64,000 bases of DNA from an uncultured Clostridia bacterium (GCA_944392335.1 CALXWJ010000021.1:1-64000); one strand, 5' to 3'. Counted from the stretch's first letter, positions 31,461 to 42,168 are shown. Made by a program: numbers and translations. The notes: generated by a model not told the origin, from the letters alone.

Positions 31461-31495
31461 AGGGAAGAGTGTTTGTTGCTCTTCCCTATTTTTTT
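31461..31495 (+). terminator. Orphan plus-strand terminator
   Basis: AGGGAAGAG (31461-31469) and CTCTTCCCT (31479-31487) form a perfect 9-bp stem followed by ATTTTTTTG. No plus-strand gene precedes it within 2 kb other than ilvN, which is beyond the debris. It is probably left over from a lost gene. Confidence 0.65.
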
Positions 31496-31534
31496 GCGTT
31501 TTCACGCCATACTTGTATTGTACGCTTCGTAATC

Positions 31535-31569
31535 ATTTTTAGTAAATTTTTAGTAAATCTTTAGTAATG
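31535..31569. repeat. Three tandem 11-bp direct repeats
   Basis: TTTTTAGTAAA occurs three times in near-perfect tandem (third copy CTTTAGTAATG). It lies between the orphan terminator and the lysS stop. It could be a recombination or attachment relic or chance AT-rich repetition. Nothing else is recognised in 31496-31638. Confidence 0.45.
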
Positions 31570-31638
31570 TAACGATTAGTTTTAGAAAAACTACAATTTA
31601 TAGTGTTTTAAAGCGATTACTCTACTATATGTTGTGGT

Positions 31639-33141
<1,503 letters not shown>

Positions 33142-33187
33142 TCAAATATTTTAAGGAAACAATTCCTCATTAAACTTATATCAATAT

Positions 33188-33862
33188 TTAAGCATCTATT
33201 GTGACATTCTTATCTTTATATCTTAAACCTATACACACAGCATTATCTTTATTGAACAAAACCACACTTAATTCTGTTTTATCCAGATCCCATCCGGTTT
33301 TATAATTAAATTGGTTTGTCTTGATAAGATTCATCATTTCTTCCCTATCGTCCGTTTTTAAATCGTCTGATGCAAAACGCAGGTCAATTATATCCGGGTC
33401 GCCGTATCTATCTTTTAAAGAATTTACCAGTTCATCATAATCATCAAGAGTGATCGAACCGCCATCTTTATTTTCTTTTATATAAAATATACCCTGTGCC
33501 AATTTATTATCAATAAATGTATACTCAGCATCAGCCGGATATTCTTCTTCTCTTACCCTTGTGTAATACAATGTATTTTCTTTTGTTTCACGAGCTCCCG
33601 ATCCTTCAACATTTATGACTTCATCTTTTGTCATACCCCATTTTAAATTACGGAAATCAGCCTCTTCCGGCGACAATGTTTCACGAACTGGTTCTGTCTC
33701 AATACCGGAGTTAAATGAATCATCTGTATTGATACCATATCCCGGCTGAGCCGCGTCTGATGAATCGGTCTTTATGTTTGCAGAATCATTTGTTCCGCTG
33801 CATCCTGTGATCAGCATTATAAAAATAAATAAAATCAAAGCGGTAAATATAATTTTTTTCAT
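33188..33862 (-). CDS. Predicted lipoprotein of unknown function
   Basis: 224 residues with a clear lipoprotein signal: two lysines, a hydrophobic core and the lipobox LITGC with Cys21. An acidic, Asp/Ser-rich linker follows (about 22-65), then a folded domain with FRNLKWGMTKDEV near 70, reminiscent of small surface-protein domains that begin with a WGM-x-x-x-EV helix. No enzymatic motif is seen. It has its own promoter and lies upstream of lysS. Confidence 0.75.
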   Translation of the reverse strand: MKKIIFTALILFIFIMLITGCSGTNDSANIKTDSSDAAQPGYGINTDDSFNSGIETEPVRETLSPEEADFRNLKWGMTKDEVINVEGSGARETKENTLYYTRVREEEYPADAEYTFIDNKLAQGIFYIKENKDGGSITLDDYDELVNSLKDRYGDPDIIDLRFASDDLKTDDREEMMNLIKTNQFNYKTGWDLDKTELSVVLFNKDNAVCIGLRYKDKNVTIDA

Positions 33863-33901
33863 TATTGCATTGATCCCCCTATAAAATATACTACCTGAAC
33901 A

Positions 33902-33930
33902 ATTATAACAAAATTTTCAAAAAAAATCAA
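33902..33930 (-). promoter_or_regulatory. Promoter for the lipoprotein gene
   Basis: Minus-strand TTGATT (33925-33930), 17 bases, TATAAT (33902-33907). The ribosome site GGGGGGAT follows downstream. Confidence 0.7.
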
Positions 33931-34030
33931 TACTTATTATTTTTTTATGATAACTGATATAAAAATAAATATAATTTACATACTAATTTTGTCTTTTTTT
34001 ATTGTATTTAAAAATTTTTACATAAAATTA

Positions 34031-34059
34031 TTGAAAAATGTGGTAAACTATAGTATAAT
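34031..34059 (+). promoter_or_regulatory. Promoter for the SEDS gene
   Basis: TTGAAA (34031-34036) and TATAAT (34054-34059) separated by 17 bases. The leader to ATG 34116 is about 50 bases. Confidence 0.75.
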
Positions 34060-34115
34060 ATAAAATGATTACAAATTTTTTACATTCAATTTGTATTATA
34101 GAAAAGGAGCAATTT

Positions 34116-35213
34116 ATGCGAAGTAAAAGACCTGTAAACTTTGACAGATTTTTGCTTGTTACCGTTATTATTGCTGCTTTGTACGGTATTTTTGCAATAT
34201 ACAGCGCTACCTATTCATATGGAACAATATCAAATGTTGTCATACAATCTGTTTCACTGGTTATAGGACTAATTATATTAATTATACTCACGTTATTTGA
34301 CTATGAACAATTTGAGCTGTTTATAAAACCGATTGCGGGAGTATGTATTTTTCTTTTAATACTGGTTTTGATAATCGGCAAATCGGGAGATTGGGGCGCT
34401 CAAAGTTGGATAAGACTCGGACCTGTTGGGATTCAGCCTGCCGAATTTGCAAAAATCGGATTTATAATTACCTTTTCATATCATCTTAATAAAGTATCAA
34501 ATAATATAAACAAACCTCTTAATGTCATACTTCTCGTCCTGCATTTGATAGTACCGGTAGGGCTCATTTTACTCCAGCCTGACGCCGGAAGTGCTATGGT
34601 TTTTTTATTTATTTTTATTGTAATGATGTTTACTGCGGGCATTTCACGAAAATATATTATACCTGCACTTATACTCGGAGTGATCTCCGTTCCGCTTATA
34701 TATATGTTTGTTTTGTCAGACTATCAAAAGCATCGTATACTTGTTTTTCTGAATCCTGAGCTTGACAGACTTGGCAGCGGATATAATGTTATACAGTCAA
34801 AAATAGCAATCGGATCGGGTGGATTTTTTGGAAAAGGTTATTTAAAAGGGACTCAAAATCAACTTGGTTTTTTGCCTACAAAGCATACAGATTTTATTTT
34901 TAGCGTAATATCGGAAGAGCTTGGATTTATCGGAGCGGCTTTGGTGATAATTCTATTGTATATAATCATATTAAGATGCATTAAAACGGCAATGATATCG
35001 CAAACACTGTTTGGGAAATATCTATGCTGCGGCGTGAGCGCCATGCTTATTTTCCATACATTGGAAAATATAGGCATGTGTATAGGCTTAATGCCGGTAA
35101 CGGGAATTCCTCTTCCTTTCTTCAGTTACGGAGGAAGTTCCCTTATTACAAATTTTATTGCTATAGGGATTGTCATGAGTGTATCATTCCACAGTGCCAG
35201 AAGAATATACTGA
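34116..35213 (+). CDS. rodA: SEDS-family peptidoglycan polymerase, RodA/FtsW type
   Basis: Polytopic glycosyltransferase that polymerises lipid II together with a class B penicillin-binding protein. About 365 residues with roughly ten membrane helices. Family motifs are RLGPVGIQPAEFAKIG near residue 100, LLQPDAGSAMVF near 150, the extracellular SKIAIGSGGFFGKGYLKGTQ near 225 with FLPTKHTDFIFSVISEE, and GIPLPFFSYGGSSL near the end. It starts at ATG 34116 with AAAGGAG upstream. The RodA assignment is favoured by the PBP2/mre cluster in the same window, but sequence alone does not exclude FtsW or SpoVE. Confidence 0.88.
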   Translation: MRSKRPVNFDRFLLVTVIIAALYGIFAIYSATYSYGTISNVVIQSVSLVIGLIILIILTLFDYEQFELFIKPIAGVCIFLLILVLIIGKSGDWGAQSWIRLGPVGIQPAEFAKIGFIITFSYHLNKVSNNINKPLNVILLVLHLIVPVGLILLQPDAGSAMVFLFIFIVMMFTAGISRKYIIPALILGVISVPLIYMFVLSDYQKHRILVFLNPELDRLGSGYNVIQSKIAIGSGGFFGKGYLKGTQNQLGFLPTKHTDFIFSVISEELGFIGAALVIILLYIIILRCIKTAMISQTLFGKYLCCGVSAMLIFHTLENIGMCIGLMPVTGIPLPFFSYGGSSLITNFIAIGIVMSVSFHSARRIY

Positions 35214-35269
35214 AATTATTATCAAAATTACAAAAACCTATTAAGGGGTTTGTAGCAAAATAACATCTC

Positions 35270-35440
35270 AAACTAGGATAGACGGAGGGCGGTAGCCCTC
35301 CGTCTATCGTTACACCGTATGTGAGGGTCTCGTATACGGCGTTGCACAACTGTAGTTAAAGGCTTGCGGTTCACTACGCTTAGCGGTAAATACCCGTGGA
35401 TGGCTTTTCACCACCCAGATATGCGCCATGCCCGACACAC
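35270..35440 (-). mobile_element. Internally deleted group II intron remnant, ORF-less
   Basis: On the minus strand the sequence opens GTGTGTCGGGCATGG (from 35440), as group II introns do. It keeps a domain I-like stretch with TACCGCTAAGCGTAGTGAAC, then a domain V-like hairpin (ACGCCGTAT paired exactly with ATACGGTGT, with a short GAG/CTC arm) and a 13-bp hairpin (ATAGACGGAGGGC/GCCCTCCGTCTAT) in the domain VI position. Domains II-IV and any reverse transcriptase are absent. The 3' boundary (35262-35280) is uncertain. It starts 5 bases after an intrinsic-terminator stem, the usual target of group IIC introns. Confidence 0.6.
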
Positions 35441-35444
35441 AAGT

Positions 35445-35484
35445 AAAACAAGAATTTTGCACAAACGGTGGAAATTCTTGTTTT
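35445..35484. terminator. Bidirectional terminator between the SEDS gene and aga
   Basis: AAAACAAGAATTT (35445-35457) and AAATTCTTGTTTT (35472-35484) form a 13-bp stem. The plus side runs into TTTTTTATTA, and the minus side into TTTTACTT. It serves the convergent SEDS gene and alpha-galactosidase operon. Confidence 0.75.
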
Positions 35485-35493
35485 TTATTATAG

Positions 35494-37683
35494 TTATTTT
35501 TTATCATTAACAGTGATATGAAGCTTTATCGTACAGTAATCACCGGATGTCGCGGGCAGCAGGATCCCGCCTTCCATGAGAGCTCTGCCGGTATATATTC
35601 TGTCATCACCTTCAATTCGATATTCTGCATCCTGTAAAAGCCCCCTTAGCTTTAAAACACACCTCAAAGAATTAGGCTTTGTCCGAAAAACTACCCCGTA
35701 CACAAGCATTTCTGTTTTATCATCCGATACAAATTCCCAAGCGGCATATTCATCATTTATCGGATCGCTCAACCTATAATATGTTCCATTATGGATCAAT
35801 TTTCTGTTTTTCTTAAATTCTTTGATTTGTTCTTTTACTTCAGCTTTTTCTTTTTCTGTTAAAGAATTCAGATCCAACTCATAACCAAAGCTTCCTGCCA
35901 TTGCAACCGCTGCTCTGGTATCAAGAGGTGTTATTCTACCGGTTTGATGATTTGGCACTGCAGAAACATGAGAACCAACAGCAGATATCGGATAGAAAAA
36001 TGATGTACCATATTGAATTTTAGTACGTTCATAAGCATCTGTATCGTCGCTGCACCAAATCTGAAGGCAGTAATATAACATACCTGCGTCAAAGCGTCCG
36101 CCGCCTCCTGAACATCCTTCAAACAAAACATCGGGAAAATCCGTAGTCAAACGTTCTAACAATTCATATAATCCCAACACATATCTATGCTGTATTTCAC
36201 CCATTCTTTCTGCCGTAAGCCCGGCCGAATACCAATCACATATACTTCTGTTCATATCCCATTTTACATATGAAATATCAGCACTGTTTAAAACATTGCT
36301 TATCGATTTATATAAATATTCTCTCACATCCTTACGTGTCATATCAAGGACAAGCTGATAACGGCTGCGTACAGGATTCCTGCCCGGAATTTTTATTACC
36401 CACTCCGGATGGGTACGGTAAAGCGCACTGTCCTCCGAAACCATTTCCGGCTCGAACCATATACCGAATTTCATTCCGAGTTTTGTTATTTTATTTGTCA
36501 ATTCAGCAAGTGATCCCCGCAATTTATTTTCATTAACTGTCCAATCGCCTAAACCCGACATGTCATTATCACGATTACCAAACCAGCCGTCGTCCATTAC
36601 AAGCATATCGATTCCAAGCTGAGATGCGGTCTTTGCGATTTCATACAGTTTATCGGAATTAAAATCAAAATATGTTGCCTCCCAATTGTTTATAAGAACC
36701 GGACGTTCTGCCAGTTTATATGTTCCTCGGCACACATTATTACGTATAATATTATGAAAATTTTGTGACAATTTTGAAAATCCGTTACTACTGTATGACA
36801 AAATGACCTCGGGTGTATAAAATTTTTCACCATGATTCAGTGTCCATTCAAACTGTTCGTTATTAATGCCCATGATCATTCTTGTCTGATTAAGCTGGTC
36901 ACGCTCTATTCTCGTTTTGAAGCTGCCGCTGTACATCAATGCGGCGCCGATACAACCGCCGTGATCTTCGTCACAATTCTTTTCGCAAAGTATCGCGGAT
37001 GGATTTTGCTGATGGCTTGAAGCTCCTCTGATGCTTGAACTTTCTTGTATTCCATGAATAATGCCTGTTCTTTCTACTATACGTTCTTCATTATGACGTC
37101 CGTGAAAATGTATCCATTCCCATTCTCCGTGGGGCAAATCGAGACAAAAACTTGAAGCATTTTTTATTTTTATGAGATCATAGCTATGATTACATATAAC
37201 TGCGCTGCGGGTGATTATATCCCATTTATCAATAACTCCATATTTTAAAATAACCTGAACATTTGTACATTTATCGATAAGATATATTTCAAGTGTATCG
37301 GCTTCGTCATCATCTGCATATACTGCCGGAAGCCCCGGAATTTTATACTTTCCTTTATAAATTTTGTGGTTGATATACCGTAGATCAACAGCCTGTGAAC
37401 CATCCGGATTTAATACAGACAATGCGGTTATTCTATAATCTCCGTTACCGTAAGAAGAATACTCCTGTGGTATGGTATCAAGCGAATATCTTCTGTTTTC
37501 TCCAGCATCATATGGATTTCCGGAAAACCCCACATCCGGATAATCAAGCAAATACCCCATATCAGTATTTGTTTTTTGACCGTACCACAAATGCCGCAAT
37601 ATACCGGTATCATCGATTTTCATCTGATAAAGCGTATTTTTTGTTTCAATAGATATTGTTTTATTTTCAACTCTTATTGGCAT
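35494..37683 (-). CDS. aga: Alpha-galactosidase, GH36
   Basis: Releases galactose from raffinose-type oligosaccharides and melibiose. 729 residues, cytosolic. It has a beta-supersandwich N-terminal domain (about 1-320), then a barrel with WEATYFDF, LVMDDGWFGNRDNDMSGLGDW (shown in part), SYVKWDMNRSICD with the likely nucleophile Asp near 473, and IWCSDDTDAYERT with the likely acid/base near 545. I start at ATG 37683, 8 bases after GGAGG; the ATG at 37704 precedes that site. It overlaps the sucrose phosphorylase 3' end by 17 bases and is the last gene of the transport operon. Confidence 0.93.
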   Translation of the reverse strand: MPIRVENKTISIETKNTLYQMKIDDTGILRHLWYGQKTNTDMGYLLDYPDVGFSGNPYDAGENRRYSLDTIPQEYSSYGNGDYRITALSVLNPDGSQAVDLRYINHKIYKGKYKIPGLPAVYADDDEADTLEIYLIDKCTNVQVILKYGVIDKWDIITRSAVICNHSYDLIKIKNASSFCLDLPHGEWEWIHFHGRHNEERIVERTGIIHGIQESSSIRGASSHQQNPSAILCEKNCDEDHGGCIGAALMYSGSFKTRIERDQLNQTRMIMGINNEQFEWTLNHGEKFYTPEVILSYSSNGFSKLSQNFHNIIRNNVCRGTYKLAERPVLINNWEATYFDFNSDKLYEIAKTASQLGIDMLVMDDGWFGNRDNDMSGLGDWTVNENKLRGSLAELTNKITKLGMKFGIWFEPEMVSEDSALYRTHPEWVIKIPGRNPVRSRYQLVLDMTRKDVREYLYKSISNVLNSADISYVKWDMNRSICDWYSAGLTAERMGEIQHRYVLGLYELLERLTTDFPDVLFEGCSGGGGRFDAGMLYYCLQIWCSDDTDAYERTKIQYGTSFFYPISAVGSHVSAVPNHQTGRITPLDTRAAVAMAGSFGYELDLNSLTEKEKAEVKEQIKEFKKNRKLIHNGTYYRLSDPINDEYAAWEFVSDDKTEMLVYGVVFRTKPNSLRCVLKLRGLLQDAEYRIEGDDRIYTGRALMEGGILLPATSGDYCTIKLHITVNDKK

Positions 37684-39112
37684 AAACAATTCCTCCGCTC
37701 TCATCCGTTATAACAAATTTATGTGTTGTAAGATCTGCATTTAACGTTAAACTCTGTGTGTCATAAGCTCTCGTTATTGTTAATTGATCATCCAAAGCTT
37801 CGATCTTTATCGTTCCGTCAATACTAAATGCCTTATGAGTGTTTCTGAGTTCCATAAGCTGTTTTAATTTTCTTACAACAGTTCGTTCCTGCTCTTTATC
37901 CACATCTTCTGATGTATAATAATGCCGATTGATATCTCTGCCATTTTTTGTACGCTCCATTAGTTCAATATCATTCACGCCTGCAAGCAAGCCCACATAA
38001 TATACCTGCGGGATACCGGGTGCAAAAAATTGTATTGCTCTTGCCAAAAGGTATGCATCATCGTTGTTTCCGAGCGCGGAATAATATGTTGTATTGACCT
38101 GATAGATATCAAGATTATTATATGCTTCGGAACTATAGATTTTTTTTACATTAGCACCATGGGAATACATTTGTTCCTTAACCATATCGATTTCTTCATC
38201 AGGCATCAGATCTTTAACATCAACTATGCCTATACCGTCATGTGTATCAAGTGTGGTAAATTGCTTCATCGGGCACATTTGCATCCATTTCTTTAAATAT
38301 ATGCCTGTATGATTATAAAGAGCATGAAGTGTTAATACCGGTAATGCAAAATCATATATCCAGAAGTCCTTTTGTGCAAGCTTCAGCGGAATGGTGTAAT
38401 GTTCATGTATCTCCGGAAGAATTTGCGCACCGTAGTTGTTTGTTATTTTCTGTATATCAAACAACAAGTCCCATATATCGGGTTCAACAAAGAAACAGCT
38501 TGTATTTGCTTTCTTTACCGCATATGCAAATGCATCAAGACGAATAATTGAAGCTCCTTTTTTACACATAAATTCCAAAGTATCTTGTATGAATTTCTTT
38601 GTGGCGGGCTTTGTTATATCAAGATCGATTTGTTCTTCGGAAAATGTGCACCAAATTTTTTCTTTACTTCCGTCTGCAAATTCTGCTTCAATATACGGCG
38701 CGCGCGGTTTGCGTTTATATATCAGGTCTATCTGCTCCTGTGTGGGTTCGCCGTTTTGCCAAAATTCGCTGTATCGGATGAAATAGTCCTTATATGCAGA
38801 AGCGTCTTTTTTTTCCAAAAAATCTTTATAGTATTCGGATTGGGCCGAGATATGATTTACCATAAAATCAAACATAAGATAATATTCTTTTGATAATTCT
38901 TCAATGTCGTCAAAGCTTCCGAAAGCTTTATCAACCTCATCATATTTTATCGGAGCAAAACCGCGGTCGGCCGATGATGGAAAAAAGGGCAGTATATGCA
39001 CTCCGCCTATTGCGTTTTTGTAGTTTTTATCCAAAACAGCCTTAAGCTCTTTTAAATTTTTTCCCATACTGTCTGCATAAGTTATAAGCATTATTTCATT
39101 TTTTAGTTTCAT
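37667..39112 (-). CDS. gtfA: Sucrose phosphorylase, GH13_18
   Basis: Splits sucrose with phosphate into glucose-1-phosphate and fructose, saving ATP. 481 residues with the compact GH13_18 layout. Catalytic residues line up with the family: nucleophile Asp193 in IIRLDAFAYA, acid/base Glu234 in LPEIHEHY, and transition-state stabiliser Asp291 in LDTHDGIG. N-terminal VHILPFFPSSADRGFAP is typical of sucrose phosphorylases. Related specificities in this subfamily (glucosylglycerate or sucrose-6-phosphate phosphorylase) are not excluded. The alpha-galactosidase downstream and the transporter upstream argue for sucrose released from raffinose. Confidence 0.9.
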   Translation of the reverse strand: MKLKNEIMLITYADSMGKNLKELKAVLDKNYKNAIGGVHILPFFPSSADRGFAPIKYDEVDKAFGSFDDIEELSKEYYLMFDFMVNHISAQSEYYKDFLEKKDASAYKDYFIRYSEFWQNGEPTQEQIDLIYKRKPRAPYIEAEFADGSKEKIWCTFSEEQIDLDITKPATKKFIQDTLEFMCKKGASIIRLDAFAYAVKKANTSCFFVEPDIWDLLFDIQKITNNYGAQILPEIHEHYTIPLKLAQKDFWIYDFALPVLTLHALYNHTGIYLKKWMQMCPMKQFTTLDTHDGIGIVDVKDLMPDEEIDMVKEQMYSHGANVKKIYSSEAYNNLDIYQVNTTYYSALGNNDDAYLLARAIQFFAPGIPQVYYVGLLAGVNDIELMERTKNGRDINRHYYTSEDVDKEQERTVVRKLKQLMELRNTHKAFSIDGTIKIEALDDQLTITRAYDTQSLTLNADLTTHKFVITDESGGIVYANKS

Positions 39113-39125
39113 TATAATTCCCCCG

Positions 39126-39959
39126 TTATCCTTTTACCGCACCGTTTGCAACGCCGTTTAGTATTTGTTTCTGACATATAATATAGAATACCAGTATCGG
39201 TAATAACGCAAGCAGGTATGATGCGAATGCAAGGTTATAATTTGTTCCGAACTGCGTCTGGAAATTAAGCTGGGCAAGCGGAAGTGTTGTATTGTTTGTA
39301 CCGGACATAATAACCAACGGCGTCATAACGTCATTCCATGTTCCAAGTGCAGTAAGAACCGCTACCGTTGCGTGCATCGGCTTCATCATAGGAAATATAA
39401 CCTTCCAATATGTCCGCCATGTAGACGCGCCGTCAATTTCAGCCGCTTCTTCCATTGCCGTCGGAATATTTTTTAAATATCCGCTGTAGAGCATTACATT
39501 TATCGGCATATAAAATACCAAATACAGGATTATTACACCGAGCTTGTTGTCTATACCCAGAATAGAAGTTTCTTTAACTAAAGGCATCATAAGAATCGCG
39601 AAAGGTACAAACATTCCGCTTACAATATAGTAATATAAGAATCTATATATCTTTTTTCTGCCCATATTTCTGCCGATGGTATAACCCGCAAGAGAATGTA
39701 TAATAATTGCAAAAACGATTGTTGACACCGTGATGATAATACTGTTTAAAAGAGAATGCCAAAAATCTGTAACGATCATTGCTTCTTTAAAGTTATCTAA
39801 GCTCCAGGATGAGGGCAATGCAAGTGCACCTGCAACATTGTTTGTCATTTCCGAAGGGCTTTTAAACGCGATAATTATTGTCATATACAATGGAAATAAT
39901 ATAGTGAGCGCGCCAAGTACTAACAATACTGTAAGTAAAATACTGTTTCTCTTTTTCAT
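39126..39959 (-). CDS. msmG: Sugar ABC transporter permease, MsmG/RafG type
   Basis: One of two membrane subunits of a carbohydrate ABC importer. 277 residues, six predicted membrane helices, and the EAA loop EEAAEIDGASTWRTYWKVIF near residue 185, which contacts the ATPase. It overlaps the partner permease by 4 bases (ATGA). The MalG-like C-terminal end (QILNGVANGAVKG) is intact. Confidence 0.9.
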   Translation of the reverse strand: MKKRNSILLTVLLVLGALTILFPLYMTIIIAFKSPSEMTNNVAGALALPSSWSLDNFKEAMIVTDFWHSLLNSIIITVSTIVFAIIIHSLAGYTIGRNMGRKKIYRFLYYYIVSGMFVPFAILMMPLVKETSILGIDNKLGVIILYLVFYMPINVMLYSGYLKNIPTAMEEAAEIDGASTWRTYWKVIFPMMKPMHATVAVLTALGTWNDVMTPLVIMSGTNNTTLPLAQLNFQTQFGTNYNLAFASYLLALLPILVFYIICQKQILNGVANGAVKG

Positions 39960-40834
39960 AACTGTTGCTCCTTTCTTCCGGTTAATGATAATTGAATTAC
40001 AGATATTGTAACAATAACTATAAAGAACAATACTGCATTTGCACTTTGGAATCCAAACTGGCCGCCGTCCATCCCATTTTTGTAAATCAAATATGAAATT
40101 GATTCCGTACTTTGTGCGGGGCCGCCTTTTGTCAAAGACATGATCTGGTCAAATACCATTAAAAGATTTTTTGTACTGAGCACAAGATTTATCGAAACAA
40201 AAGGTATAAGCATCGGTAATGTTAACTTTCTGAACCTTTGCCACCAGTTTACACCGTCGATCATCCCTGCTTCATATATATCAAGGGGTATTGTTTGTAA
40301 GCCTGAAATGTAAATAATCGTATTCATTGCAACTGCCTGCCATACTCCAACGATAAGCACCCCGATCCATGCAGTATTCGCACTTGCAAGTATGCTGTTT
40401 TTCAAAAAACCGATATTCAACGCTTCACCGACCGCAGGTAAAATATACGTAAATATAAAGCTGAAAATGTAACCTACTATAAGACCTCCAAGAATATTGG
40501 GTATGAAATACAGTCCTCTTAATGCGCTTTTTGCATATATTTTGCTGTTTAAAGCCATAGCAAGTATCAAGCTTATTACATTTACCAGAACTGTTCCGAC
40601 AATGGCATATTTAAAGGTAAATAAATATGATCCGCCTACTCTGCTGTCTTCAAACAAGTCTATATAATTTCTGATTCCCACAAAATCATAGCTTCCGTAG
40701 CCACGGTAATTTGTTAAGCTGTAGAAGGCTCCTATAATCAGCGGTAATGTATTAAACATAAAGAACAATACGGTAATCGGAATTATGATTGCCATAAATG
40801 TTAAATTTTTGTTGGATAATGATTTCCCCTTCAT
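39956..40834 (-). CDS. msmF: Sugar ABC transporter permease, MsmF/RafF type
   Basis: Partner permease: 292 residues, six membrane helices, with the EAA loop YEAGMIDGVNWWQRFRKLTL near residue 185. It lies 2 bases after the binding-protein gene and overlaps msmG. No ATPase follows, so this pair probably shares a multitask ATPase (MsmK/UgpC type) encoded elsewhere. Confidence 0.9.
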   Translation of the reverse strand: MKGKSLSNKNLTFMAIIIPITVLFFMFNTLPLIIGAFYSLTNYRGYGSYDFVGIRNYIDLFEDSRVGGSYLFTFKYAIVGTVLVNVISLILAMALNSKIYAKSALRGLYFIPNILGGLIVGYIFSFIFTYILPAVGEALNIGFLKNSILASANTAWIGVLIVGVWQAVAMNTIIYISGLQTIPLDIYEAGMIDGVNWWQRFRKLTLPMLIPFVSINLVLSTKNLLMVFDQIMSLTKGGPAQSTESISYLIYKNGMDGGQFGFQSANAVLFFIVIVTISVIQLSLTGRKEQQL

Positions 40835-40836
40835 TT

Positions 40837-42108
40837 TTATTCCTCCAATTCTTTAACTCGTCTAATTAAATCTCTGTTATAACGTACCCATTCTCTGTCG
40901 AAACGATCAAGGAAGGTATCAATTGCGTTTTCGCTGTTATCCATTAAAAATGTCTGGATAATGGCGTCAACGCTCATTTCGCTGGGATAATAATGGTCTT
41001 GATAATCTGCCATTCTGCCTTCATCGATATATTGTCTCATACCTTCAAGCATGGATGGAAGTTCAAAATCCCCTTCTTTACACGGGATGGCATTTTGTTC
41101 ATCCAAATATATCTGAATTATTTCATCCTGATACAGAAAATCCAAAACCTCATAAGCCGCTTCTTTGTTTGTGCATTTTTCCATTACAGAAAATTGTAAA
41201 TCAATACCGGAATTTAAAACGTTGTCCGCTTCATTATCATTTGCAGGAAATACAAATGAATCAATATTCATTTCCGGATTTACGGATAATATCTGCGGAA
41301 CGGCATAACTGCCTATCGGATACATTGCTGCTTCTCCTCTTGCAAAAGCCGTACAAGCATCATTATAGCTGTATGCATATGGATTTGGCTCACAATAATC
41401 CAGTAAAACCTTAATCTTTTCTGCTACGGTATAATATTCATTTTTAAAGGTCGTTTCACCCCTGTTAACCATTTTGCATGTATCGGATGGTGCAAGCCCC
41501 ACAGCAAGTGCATTCCACGGAGCAAGTGTCGTCCATGTATCCTTAAAACCGAAATATAAAGGCAGTATCCCTTCTGATTCTATCGTTTGGCATAACGCTA
41601 TAAATTCATCCCATGTTGTCGGAATGGACCAGCCGTGTTCTGCAAACATATCTTTATTATATAAAATACCTGCCGCATTTGCAACGTAGGGCAATGCATA
41701 TGTTCCTTCTTTTGGAAGAAGTTCCAGGCTTTTGTCCATTTCAAGGTATGCCGGCTTTACATCATTTAATCCTTCATAATCGGAAATATCCATAAATAAA
41801 TCGGCATCAAGAAAATTAGAATAGTTAATATCTCCTCCGATACCTACTATATCGGGATAATCTTCTCTAATCAATCTTGTTTTTAAAATTGTCATTGCTT
41901 CGTTAGGCGACAGGATCGTTAGCCGAATATCGCTGTGCGTTTCATTGAATCTATCTTCAATTTTTTCGAACGCTTCGACGGCTTCCTGTTTATATTGTAT
42001 CATTTCGATTTCGATTATGCCGTCCTTTGAAACATCATCGCTGCAGCCCTGAAACAACTGACTTAATAAGCATATGAGTATAATAAATATTAAGTGCTTC
42101 CGCCTCAT
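40837..42108 (-). CDS. msmE: Sugar-binding lipoprotein of the ABC importer
   Basis: Captures the oligosaccharide outside the cell and delivers it to the two permeases. 423 residues with a lipoprotein signal ending LFQGCSDD (Cys22) and a family 1 solute-binding fold, including YKQEAVEAFEKIEDRFNETH, VANAAGILYNKDMFAEHGW near 130 and ARGEAAMYPIGSYAVPQI near 260. It is first in the transport operon and divergent from the AraC regulator. Raffinose-type ligands are inferred from the enzymes downstream. Confidence 0.9.
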   Translation of the reverse strand: MRRKHLIFIILICLLSQLFQGCSDDVSKDGIIEIEMIQYKQEAVEAFEKIEDRFNETHSDIRLTILSPNEAMTILKTRLIREDYPDIVGIGGDINYSNFLDADLFMDISDYEGLNDVKPAYLEMDKSLELLPKEGTYALPYVANAAGILYNKDMFAEHGWSIPTTWDEFIALCQTIESEGILPLYFGFKDTWTTLAPWNALAVGLAPSDTCKMVNRGETTFKNEYYTVAEKIKVLLDYCEPNPYAYSYNDACTAFARGEAAMYPIGSYAVPQILSVNPEMNIDSFVFPANDNEADNVLNSGIDLQFSVMEKCTNKEAAYEVLDFLYQDEIIQIYLDEQNAIPCKEGDFELPSMLEGMRQYIDEGRMADYQDHYYPSEMSVDAIIQTFLMDNSENAIDTFLDRFDREWVRYNRDLIRRVKELEE

Positions 42109-42148
42109 TATTATTCCCCTCCAATAAATTTATTTTTAATTTGTTTAT

Positions 42149-42168
42149 ATTATAACATACCAATATGC
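42149..42168 (-). promoter_or_regulatory. msmE promoter with candidate regulator site
   Basis: Minus-strand TATAAT (42149-42154) lies 40 bases upstream of msmE and is immediately preceded by GCATATTGGTATGTT (42154-42168). No good -35 hexamer is found, suggesting activator dependence. The same 15-base motif, with two differences, occurs in the divergent regulator promoter at 42243. Confidence 0.55.
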
